From contig NZ_LODI01000045.1 of NCBI RefSeq assembly GCF_001468485.1, forward strand, positions 71,130-135,129: a DNA stretch of 64,000 nt, given 5' to 3'. The position numbers and the translations under genes were made by a program. Below, piece after piece: positions 8,935 through 15,755 of the stretch; positions within the stretch are counted from its first letter, which is position 1, and every line of letters starts with the position of its first letter. Source of the stretch: Pseudoalteromonas sp. H71 (GTDB taxonomy: Bacteria > Pseudomonadota > Gammaproteobacteria > Enterobacterales > Alteromonadaceae). The notes beneath the pieces were generated by a model. The model made no database searches, was not told the origin of the DNA, and was given only the letters and a program-made list of their open reading frames with translations.

Positions 8935-9459
8935 TCACTCAATTGTGTCTACTTCATACACAGTGACAGCAGCGTCACGTTTACTGCAATCAATTTTAAT
9001 TTCGCCAAATGTACGCCTAGCTGTTGTTGACCTACGGCACGTCATTTTTTGAGCCTCAACACCAAATCGCTCAATGTACAATGCAACAGTTGCATCTATT
9101 TGCTGTTTCTCTTCTATTGTTGCAGCAGCATAAAAAGTATCATATTGTTGTGACCAATTTTCAACGCCAGCTTCTGCAGCTACACCTAACCAGCCCATAC
9201 CAAGCTTGGTTGATTGCTCTAAATATTGGCCTTTTAAGAACATGAATGCTAGCGTGTACTGCGCACTTTTATAACCGAGCGATGCAGGCTCCTTTAAATC
9301 ATAAAAAGCTTGCTCGTATAGCCCTTTTTTATACGCTTTAATCCCATTGTATTCTTTTTTCTTCATTGTATTGTCGCTGTATAAATTAACTAGGGTTGAC
9401 CCACACCCACTTAATAAACTCAGTGCCAAAACTGCCGCAACTGACAGATGTCTAACCAT
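8935..9459 (-). CDS. Sel1-like repeat lipoprotein
   Basis: This 174-residue protein has a lipoprotein signal peptide with lipobox LLSGC (Cys about 19). A short helical-repeat segment follows (GIKAYKKGLYEQAFYDLKEP, then GYKSAQYTLAFMFLKGQ), which resembles Sel1/TPR repeats. The C-terminal part contains two cysteines (MTCRR and IDCSK) that could pair in the periplasm. It is probably membrane-anchored and mediates protein contacts; no specific function is recognised. It is convergent with the ybaM-like gene, with only two bases between them. Confidence 0.75.
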   Translation of the reverse strand: MVRHLSVAAVLALSLLSGCGSTLVNLYSDNTMKKKEYNGIKAYKKGLYEQAFYDLKEPASLGYKSAQYTLAFMFLKGQYLEQSTKLGMGWLGVAAEAGVENWSQQYDTFYAAATIEEKQQIDATVALYIERFGVEAQKMTCRRSTTARRTFGEIKIDCSKRDAAVTVYEVDTIE

Positions 9460-9562
9460 AATTCGTCCTTTATTATTTTTAATATGCGAGTACCGGATCT
9501 GGCTTACACTCTTTGCAAAGCCTGTTATTCTATACCCCTAATCGTATAACTAAAATATTATC

Positions 9563-10447
9563 ATGAGCTTAGCAAGTTTACTTAGATTATTTTTTCTGGC
9601 TTCAATTTGGGGCGCGTCATTTTTATTTATGCGAATGGCGGCTAACAGCTTAGGGCCTGCAGTATTAATTGAGTTTAGAGTTGGCTTTGCCGCAGTTACA
9701 CTATTTATAGTTGCACTGTACTTAAAACGCCGCTTGGCGTTTACTGAACACACCAAGCACTTTTTTATCATTGGTGCGCTTAATTCTGCCCTTCCCTTTT
9801 TATTATTTGCGTACGCTGCGCAAACTATTAGCGCATCTACGTTATCTATTTTAAATTCTACAACCCCCATTTGGGGCGCGGTGGTGGGTATTATTTGGAG
9901 TAAAACCAAACCCACAAAAAGCATGGTTTTAGGTTTGCTACTGGGTTTAATAGGCGTGGCAATTTTAGTTGGGCAAAATCATTTTGTATTAAATAGCCAA
10001 TCAATAATCGCCATAGTAGCAGCATTAAGCGCTTCGCTTTGTTATGCCATTGCATCCCATTACACTAAAAATGCGCCAAAGCTTGCACCGTTCGATAACG
10101 CACACGGCTCAATGTGGGCAGCGAGTTTTATGGTACTACCCCTTATTTTATTTATGCCAATGCGTGAAGTGCCAACCACCCACGTTATGCTCGGCGTTTT
10201 AGCCCTTGGCGTAGTGTGTACAGCGCTTGCTTATATTCTATTTTTTAAACTTATTGACGATATTGGCCCAACCTCTGCTTTAACGGTCACGTTTTTAATT
10301 CCTCTATTTGGCATTTTTTGGGGGCATTTAATTTTAGATGAGCAAATTGGGCCAAATACGTTACTAGGCGCATTATTTGTCATTGTGGGCACTATGCTGG
10401 TTACTGGATTTTTACCACGAAAAAAGCACTTAGCTAAAACACGCTAA
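9563..10447 (+). CDS. DMT superfamily (EamA) transporter
   Basis: This 294-residue inner-membrane protein has about ten transmembrane helices arranged as two EamA repeats. Typical signs are LASIWGASFLFMRMAA at the N terminus, STTPIWGAVVG at the end of the first repeat and DEQIGPNTLLGALFVIVG in the second. EamA proteins usually export amino acids or other small metabolites; the substrate is unknown. The stop codon sits inside the downstream terminator stem. It is divergent from the Sel1-like lipoprotein gene. Confidence 0.88.
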   Translation: MSLASLLRLFFLASIWGASFLFMRMAANSLGPAVLIEFRVGFAAVTLFIVALYLKRRLAFTEHTKHFFIIGALNSALPFLLFAYAAQTISASTLSILNSTTPIWGAVVGIIWSKTKPTKSMVLGLLLGLIGVAILVGQNHFVLNSQSIIAIVAALSASLCYAIASHYTKNAPKLAPFDNAHGSMWAASFMVLPLILFMPMREVPTTHVMLGVLALGVVCTALAYILFFKLIDDIGPTSALTVTFLIPLFGIFWGHLILDEQIGPNTLLGALFVIVGTMLVTGFLPRKKHLAKTR

Positions 10448-10455
10448 GTGCTTTT
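10421..10455. terminator. Bidirectional rho-independent terminator
   Basis: AAAAGCACTTAGC and GCTAAGTGCTTTT form a perfect 13-bp stem around an 8-nt loop, with A and T tracts on the two sides. It lies between the convergent EamA gene and lipoprotein gene and contains the EamA stop codon. Confidence 0.85.
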
Positions 10456-10464
10456 ACAAAGCGC

Positions 10465-10977
10465 TTACTTTTGTGCTTTTTTGCTTAAGTTTTCAATTAA
10501 GTCTTGGGCGCTAAAGCTGTTCTCGTTTGGCTTTATACCTTTGCCCATTTTAATATCAATAAGGGTGTGCACTTCTTTGCGTTTATCATGGTTGCTTACC
10601 TGTACGCCTACACTACTTGTTGGGCGTGCGCGTGTTTCGCAGGTTAATAAACCGCAGCTTCGCTCATATTGCTGGCTTTGTGATGCACTAATAGATGACG
10701 TGGAGGCTTGCGATTTAGACTCAACAAAGGTTTCTTTGTTAGTTACAACAAACCAGTCGTAGCCTTGCGCTTGGGTAAGCTCAGCTGCGCGTAATAATGC
10801 ATAATCACCGGCATCGGCTACATTATTTGACACACTTTTAAACTCTACTCGGTATTGATCGTCGCTAATTTTTTGCTCGCTGTAACCTTGTGAGCCATTA
10901 TTCGCGGCGCGGTAATCAGGTTTAGAAGCACAACCCGCCATAAGTAAAATGCTGATAATTAAAATAGATGTTTTCAT
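10465..10977 (-). CDS. CC0125/CC1285-family-like lipoprotein
   Basis: This 170-residue protein has a lipoprotein signal peptide ending LLMAGC (Cys 16). The rest reads DDQYRVEFKSVSNNVADAGDYALLRAAELTQAQGYDWF, a pattern of a known family of small proteobacterial lipoproteins of unknown function in which a short beta-rich domain ends with YALLRAAEL. A Ser-rich stretch and two cysteines (SCGLLTC) follow. It lies 25 nt downstream of the anti-sigma gene and may be co-transcribed with the sigma factor operon. Confidence 0.7.
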   Translation of the reverse strand: MKTSILIISILLMAGCASKPDYRAANNGSQGYSEQKISDDQYRVEFKSVSNNVADAGDYALLRAAELTQAQGYDWFVVTNKETFVESKSQASTSSISASQSQQYERSCGLLTCETRARPTSSVGVQVSNHDKRKEVHTLIDIKMGKGIKPNENSFSAQDLIENLSKKAQK

Positions 10978-11002
10978 AATTCACCTCGTTTTATACACAT
11001 TA

Positions 11003-11746
11003 TTATTTGTTTAACTGCCACTTTGCGCTAATTGCTTGCTGCTCTTGCGCTCTATCTAGTGGTGCGCCGCTGATCATGCTGTCTATAACAGTATCTAACT
11101 CACTGTTATTAGACGCCGTTTGATATTGCGCGCCATTATTACTTTGCTGCGCGGCTGTTTGCGCTTTAATTTGCCAACCGCTTTGTGTTTTACAAGCAAT
11201 GCTTGTTTGCGTTGTATTGTTTGAACTTAGTACATACTGCCTACAAAGCTCACCTTGCTGATTTTTAAAACTAAGCTGCGCGCTAAATACTGAGCCATCA
11301 CTTTGCTCAAACACACTACTACTAAGCTGTGTGTTAAGCGCTGAGGCTGTATTACTAGCCACGAATAAGTTTTGTGCGTTATGAGGCTGTAAATAGCTAG
11401 TCATTGCTATACCAAATACCACGGCAATGCTTGCAGCTATTGCTAAGCTTTTATTAGCCGATTGCTTAACCGTTTGCCAAGGCGTTAACGCCACTACATT
11501 GCTATTTGACGTGTTTTTAGTCGTTGGCGTATCGAGCTTTGCAACCGTTTTAGCTAATGAGTCACTAAGGGGTGCGTCGTCAATACGTGTTGCGTGCTCT
11601 TTTACTAGCATGTCTACTTCGCTTAGTTCTGCAAGTCGCATTACTAGTTCATCATTGGTTTCAAGGGCTTTACGCACTTGCTCCATTTCGTGCTCGCTGA
11701 GCTCTGAGTCTAAAAAGGCGCTAAGTGTTTCGTCGTTAATGTTCAT
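11003..11746 (-). CDS. Anti-sigma factor (RseA-like), membrane-bound
   Basis: This 247-residue protein starts with an anti-sigma domain (ETLSAFLDSELSEHEMEQV at residues 6-24) that resembles RseA and lacks the zinc-binding HxxxCxxC motif. One transmembrane helix lies at about 99-118 (SLAIAASIAVVFGIAMTSYL), followed by a periplasmic domain of about 125 residues with two cysteines. Its ATG overlaps the stop of the sigma gene by four bases (ATGA), so they are translationally coupled. It presumably holds the sigma factor at the membrane until an envelope signal triggers its proteolysis. Confidence 0.87.
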   Translation of the reverse strand: MNINDETLSAFLDSELSEHEMEQVRKALETNDELVMRLAELSEVDMLVKEHATRIDDAPLSDSLAKTVAKLDTPTTKNTSNSNVVALTPWQTVKQSANKSLAIAASIAVVFGIAMTSYLQPHNAQNLFVASNTASALNTQLSSSVFEQSDGSVFSAQLSFKNQQGELCRQYVLSSNNTTQTSIACKTQSGWQIKAQTAAQQSNNGAQYQTASNNSELDTVIDSMISGAPLDRAQEQQAISAKWQLNK

Positions 11747-12234
11747 ACTTGCTCCTTTTTAAAGTCGGGTTTTATCAAGTTATAAAGAGTACTGCGTGCT
11801 CGCGATAATTTACTCATTACACTGCCTATAGGTATATCTAGCGTATGTGCTACTTCTTTATAGGCCATGCCCTGCACTGCCACTAGCGATACTATGGCGC
11901 GTTGCTCTTCGGGTAATTGCCCAAGTGCTGTATTTACATTTTTAAGCATTTGTTTGTTTTCAAGTGTTTGTTGCTCATTACTTGTAATTGGCTCTGGTAA
12001 TATATCGGCCTGTGCCGTATTTTGCCTTACCTTGCGTGAGCGGTATTCGTCTATCCACACATTGCGGCAAATTTTAAATGCCCATTTAGCCGGCTCAACG
12101 TCATCCGGAATGCCTTTTACTAATAGTTTTTCAATTGTTATTTGCACTACATCGTCTGCATCTGCTTTACTACCCGTCAGCGAATAGGCAAAGCGCCTAA
12201 GCATGGGCAATAAGGTTTTTAATGTTTCGTTCAT
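11743..12234 (-). CDS. ECF RNA polymerase sigma factor
   Basis: This 163-residue sigma-70-family protein has sigma region 2 (AYSLTGSKADADDVVQITIEKLL, then WAFKICRNVWIDEYRSRK) and region 4 (LPEEQRAIVSLVAVQGMAYKEVAHTLDIPIGSVMSKLSRAR). It lacks regions 1 and 3, as is typical of ECF sigmas. The partner anti-sigma is directly downstream. Its own promoter (12257-12284) is nearly identical to the one in front of the low-complexity protein gene at 15606, which suggests auto-regulation and gives one clear target. Confidence 0.93.
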   Translation of the reverse strand: MNETLKTLLPMLRRFAYSLTGSKADADDVVQITIEKLLVKGIPDDVEPAKWAFKICRNVWIDEYRSRKVRQNTAQADILPEPITSNEQQTLENKQMLKNVNTALGQLPEEQRAIVSLVAVQGMAYKEVAHTLDIPIGSVMSKLSRARSTLYNLIKPDFKKEQV

Positions 12235-12256
12235 TGATTTTTACCCCTTTTATAAA

Positions 12257-12284
12257 GAAGACGATTCAAAAAAACATTTATTCC
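12257..12284 (-). promoter_or_regulatory. Predicted ECF-type promoter of the sigma factor gene
   Basis: Read on the minus strand, GGAAT (12284-12280), a 16-nt spacer and CGTCTTC (12263-12257) form an ECF-type -35/-10 pair, 23 bp upstream of the sigma ATG. The same elements, with a 17-nt spacer and similar T-rich spacer sequence, are found at 15641-15669. Confidence 0.72.
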
Positions 12285-12374
12285 CAAATAATCAAAAGAA
12301 TTTGAATAATGAAATATTTTTATGTGTTAAACGTTAACTAACTAGCATGATAAATTTAATAAAAGTAACCCACT

Positions 12375-13721
12375 ATGAACATGAAAAAAGTCCGCGTTAA
12401 ATACATAATAGTCGCCTCGCTTTGCATATTTAGCGCAACGAGCTCAGCCAATATAGTAAAAGTCGATCAGGTGCTTGGGCAGCTAAACCCTATAGAGCAG
12501 CGTATTGAACAAACTATAGAGCGTGCACAGCGCCTGCCGCTTCCGGTGCCTGTTCCACAAATATCAATTGATGAACTAAAAGCGCAAATAAGTGAGCCAA
12601 TTAGCAGCTTACCCAATGTGCTTAACATTAATATAAATAGCCAAAACACTGCATTTGTTGAAGTAGAGCTAGAAAACGGCTTTAGAGCAATAGAGCGCCA
12701 ATGGTTATTAATGGCAAATAACCAACAACTTAATACCCTAAAGCAGCAAAATGTAACCATCGTATCGGTAAAAAATTACAACGCACTTAATATGAGCTTA
12801 GTGCGCTTTAACGTGCCCCAAGGTGTTAATTCTAAAAATGAGTTATTAAAAGTGCTTAACTTAGATGAGTCTGCAATACTTGACCGAAACCACATATATC
12901 AAGCGCAAACAGGCGAGCCTACCGCAGAAGTAACACCAAATAACTCTATTACCCCCTACTGCACACAAAGCGTAAAAATTGGCATGATCGACAGCGCCAT
13001 TAATACCAAACACAGTGCTTTTGAAGGTACAAATATCACCACGCAAAGCTTTTTACCTAAAGGGTTAAGCTCGCCAAATTTGCACGGCACCGCCATAGCG
13101 GGCTTAATTACGGGTAAAGGAGCAAAACTTAGCCCGCTTTTAGGCAGTGCCAAGCTTTACAGTGCAGAGGTGTTTTATAGGCAATCTGAATATGCACAAG
13201 GGGCTACTTTATTTGCCATAGTAGAGGCACTTAACTGGCTAGTTAGTAATAAAATACCCGTAATAAATATGAGCCTAACGGGGCCAAATAACGCAGTTTT
13301 AGAAGCAAGTATTACTGCTGCAATAAAACAAAACGTGTTAATTGTAGCTGCTGCTGGTAACCAAGGGCCGGCGTCGCAGCCGTTATACCCAGGCGCGTAT
13401 AAAAGCGTGATAGCGGTAAGTGCTATTGATTCAAAAAACCAAATTTATAGATGGTCAAATAAAGGTGATTACATAGACTTTGCAGCCTTTGGTGTAAATG
13501 TTGTTACAAGCCAAGGCAATGGAAAATTTGGAAGGGAGTCGGGTACGTCAATGGCGGCGCCGCATGTAAGCGCGGCATTAAGTTGTTTATTGTTAAAGCA
13601 TGGTAATAATAAAACCAAAGCACTTAACGAGCTTACATCACTTGCCAAAGATTTAGGCGAGCAAGGCAAAGACACCACCTTTGGTTACGGTGCCATTTAC
13701 CCACCTAAAAGTGCACTTTAA
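12375..13721 (+). CDS. Secreted S8 family (subtilisin-like) serine protease
   Basis: This 448-residue protein has an N-terminal signal peptide (IIVASLCIFSATSSA, about residues 11-25) and a long pro-region of about 170 residues with a proline-rich patch (LPLPVPVPQ). The subtilisin domain follows: catalytic D206 (IGMIDSAIN), H237 (LHGTAIAG), oxyanion N329 (AAAGNQG) and S392 (GTSMAAPH). It should be exported as a zymogen. The gene is divergent from the ECF sigma operon and convergent with the barrel protein gene, overlapping its end by 17 bp. I infer a role in the same envelope regulon, but no ECF promoter was seen in front of it. Confidence 0.92.
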   Translation: MNMKKVRVKYIIVASLCIFSATSSANIVKVDQVLGQLNPIEQRIEQTIERAQRLPLPVPVPQISIDELKAQISEPISSLPNVLNININSQNTAFVEVELENGFRAIERQWLLMANNQQLNTLKQQNVTIVSVKNYNALNMSLVRFNVPQGVNSKNELLKVLNLDESAILDRNHIYQAQTGEPTAEVTPNNSITPYCTQSVKIGMIDSAINTKHSAFEGTNITTQSFLPKGLSSPNLHGTAIAGLITGKGAKLSPLLGSAKLYSAEVFYRQSEYAQGATLFAIVEALNWLVSNKIPVINMSLTGPNNAVLEASITAAIKQNVLIVAAAGNQGPASQPLYPGAYKSVIAVSAIDSKNQIYRWSNKGDYIDFAAFGVNVVTSQGNGKFGRESGTSMAAPHVSAALSCLLLKHGNNKTKALNELTSLAKDLGEQGKDTTFGYGAIYPPKSAL

Positions 13722-14658
13722 CTGACGCCGATAAAACCGACTGAGTATAGGTATTGCTACTAAGCTTTGATTGGTAATCACCATATTCAGCCTCGGCTAT
13801 GAGTGTTACGTGCTCAAACACAGCTAGGTTATAAAACGCATTAACGATACTTCGGTGCTCATCTCGCGACGGTATTTGCTCAAAAAATTCATTCGTTGTT
13901 TGCTCATCGTAATCTTTATTTTGATAACGCCAGCCTGCGCCCACTTTGTTAGCCATATTAAAGGCCGTAAATTTGTGCGTAACTTTAGTAGTAAAACCGT
14001 AGCCATTAAAGTCATATTGGTTGTCGTCGGCGTTTTCTTTATCAGCACTTAGCGCTGCCATTAGCATGGTTTGGCCATTATTTATAAAATGATAAAGCGC
14101 TACATCGGCACCTACACCATCGGCATTACGTGCTTTTGCAGTAGCAAAACGTTTAGCTTTGGTTTTTATGCTCGTACGCAAATACGTATGTGGGTTTAAA
14201 AAGTGGCCATAGTAAGCACTAGCTTGATTAAAATGTAAAAATGTTTCGCCATCTACATTTGCTTTTGCGCCGTCGTAACGAACCCCTACCTCATGGCTAT
14301 TAAAGCTGTAGCTGCCATCTAAACCATATTGATGAAGGTCTAAATCGTATTGATCAAACTCATCGTAGTCTTGTTGTTCAAACTTATAGCTTGAGGTTAA
14401 TTTAGCGCTTTTAGTTAATTGCCATTTTGCATTAACACCTGCTGCGGTTTTTATGCCGCTGTCGCTTTGCGACGAAATATCGTCAAGCTCCTGAACAGAG
14501 AGCGCCGAGTTACTTAATACCCCAACTTCTGCATCTGCATTTACTTCAAGGCTACTTTTAAAGGGTTTATTTTGCTCAGGTGTTTTAACGTGGTTGGTTT
14601 GTGCAAGCACCGCTTGGGCACTAAAAACACACAATGTGGCGGTTATAACTGCTTTCAT
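13705..14658 (-). CDS. Outer-membrane beta-barrel protein
   Basis: From ATG 14658 (GGAGAA 8 nt upstream) the product is 317 residues. It has a signal peptide ending SAQAVLAQ and many alternating amphipathic strands (for example YGLDGSYSFNSHEVGVRYDG and YGFTTKVTHKF), and ends in Phe (SASVKVHF), as outer-membrane barrels do. An in-frame codon at 14700 would add 14 residues without a better start. The strand pattern loosely recalls DUF560/Slam-type barrels, but no periplasmic TPR domain is present, so this is only a guess. It lies 66 nt downstream of the low-complexity protein gene and is probably co-transcribed with it. Confidence 0.8.
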   Translation of the reverse strand: MKAVITATLCVFSAQAVLAQTNHVKTPEQNKPFKSSLEVNADAEVGVLSNSALSVQELDDISSQSDSGIKTAAGVNAKWQLTKSAKLTSSYKFEQQDYDEFDQYDLDLHQYGLDGSYSFNSHEVGVRYDGAKANVDGETFLHFNQASAYYGHFLNPHTYLRTSIKTKAKRFATAKARNADGVGADVALYHFINNGQTMLMAALSADKENADDNQYDFNGYGFTTKVTHKFTAFNMANKVGAGWRYQNKDYDEQTTNEFFEQIPSRDEHRSIVNAFYNLAVFEHVTLIAEAEYGDYQSKLSSNTYTQSVLSASVKVHF

Positions 14659-14724
14659 ATTTATTCTCCAACAGGCCGAATAGGTTTCCCTATTCGGCAT
14701 TTGTGCATATACGCTTAGGCCGTA

Positions 14725-15606
14725 TTAAAGACCTAGGTCTAAATCGTTAGTAATGTTAGTTACTACTTCACTTGCGGTGCTAAGTGCTACATCGTTACTA
14801 ATTTGATCCGTGACCGCTGCGCTCACCTGCCCGCTAACACTTTGTTGTACTGTGCTTTGTAAGCTGCTAACCGTACTATCTTGCACATTGGCAATTAAAG
14901 ATTGCTGAACACTGCTTACTACCTCATTACTGGTATTAATTGCATCACCCACTTGCAGTGCAGAACTCACTGAGTTTGCAGCCGAACTAGTCATTGCTAA
15001 TTGGTTTGTAAGCTCACCCGCATTAAGCGCATTTGTTGCATCAGCTTGTGTTACTGAATCGGAAGCGCTACTCACATTTGAAAGTAAAGAGGCATCTGTT
15101 GGTGTATCGGTTGTATCAGGCTGAGCGCCTTGATCAGACGTAACAGAAAGTAATGACGACTGACTCACAGCCGTCGTTAAATTACCTGCCGATGAGGTTA
15201 ACTGCGATGTTGCATCAAGCGCTGTATTAACTGTGGTATTGCCTGTGGCATTTAAAGACGATGCCGATGCATTTAATGCGTTATTTAAAGATCCGCTTGC
15301 AGATGCAACTATTGAATTTGCAGGCTCTGCGGCCTCGCTGCTTTCTTGCGCTGGAGTTTGCGTATTATTCGCCGTTGAATCTGTATCTTGCGAGTCATCA
15401 GCCGTTACTAGTATATCGTTAGATACGTTTGTGTTATTGCTACCACTGGCTGTTAAACCGTTTTGTGAAAGCGCAATAGATGTAGATGTTTGTTGCTGCG
15501 CCGACGTTGACTGAGATATTTCAATATCAACGGCCTGCACTGCACCTGTAAAAGTACACACACCGCTTAACATCATTACACTTACAATTTTATTTAATTT
15601 AGTCAT
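14725..15606 (-). CDS. Secreted low-complexity Ser/Thr/Ala/Asn/Gln-rich protein
   Basis: This 293-residue protein has a signal peptide ending TGAVQA, and then is almost entirely Ser, Thr, Ala, Asn, Gln, Asp and Val, with no cysteine or aromatic residue in the mature part. Short amphipathic repeats recur (SLNNALNASASSLNA, then SALQVGDAIN and SSLQSTVQQSVSGQV), suggesting an elongated or disordered surface or matrix protein. I do not recognise a family. It is directly preceded by a copy of the ECF-type promoter found in front of the sigma gene, so it is a likely direct target, followed by the barrel gene. Confidence 0.72.
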   Translation of the reverse strand: MTKLNKIVSVMMLSGVCTFTGAVQAVDIEISQSTSAQQQTSTSIALSQNGLTASGSNNTNVSNDILVTADDSQDTDSTANNTQTPAQESSEAAEPANSIVASASGSLNNALNASASSLNATGNTTVNTALDATSQLTSSAGNLTTAVSQSSLLSVTSDQGAQPDTTDTPTDASLLSNVSSASDSVTQADATNALNAGELTNQLAMTSSAANSVSSALQVGDAINTSNEVVSSVQQSLIANVQDSTVSSLQSTVQQSVSGQVSAAVTDQISNDVALSTASEVVTNITNDLDLGL

Positions 15607-15640
15607 TGTTTTGTCCTCTAGTTTGTCGGATTGACATAAA

Positions 15641-15669
15641 GAAGACGATTTACAAAAACACTTTATTCC
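15641..15669 (-). promoter_or_regulatory. Predicted ECF-type promoter of the low-complexity/barrel operon
   Basis: On the minus strand GGAAT (15669-15665), a 17-nt spacer and CGTCTTC (15647-15641) repeat the elements seen upstream of the ECF sigma gene. Identity extends through the flanking ATCGTCTTCTTTAT and GGAATAAA, although the genes themselves are unrelated, so the shared bases probably mark sigma recognition. Confidence 0.74.
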
Positions 15670-15724
15670 AAAATAAATTAAAAATTTATAATAAAACTAT
15701 TTATTATTTAAGTTTCATACACTT

Positions 15725-15755
15725 AAAAAAAGATAATACGCTACTGCGTTAGCGT
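15725..15755 (-). terminator. Terminator overlapping the end of the nuclease gene
   Basis: ACGCTA (15738-15743) and TAGCGT (15750-15755) form a short stem. On the minus strand it is followed by ATTATC and a run of seven T. The stem includes the stop codon of the upstream nuclease gene. Confidence 0.6.

Noticed and set aside
10448-10762. 104-codon plus-strand ORF opposite the CC0125-like lipoprotein gene
   Set aside because: It starts inside the terminator and is a shadow of the real lipoprotein gene.
15233-15514. 93-codon plus-strand ORF opposite the low-complexity protein gene
   Set aside because: It is an antisense shadow of a repetitive Ser/Ala-rich gene, without homology or a ribosome-binding site.
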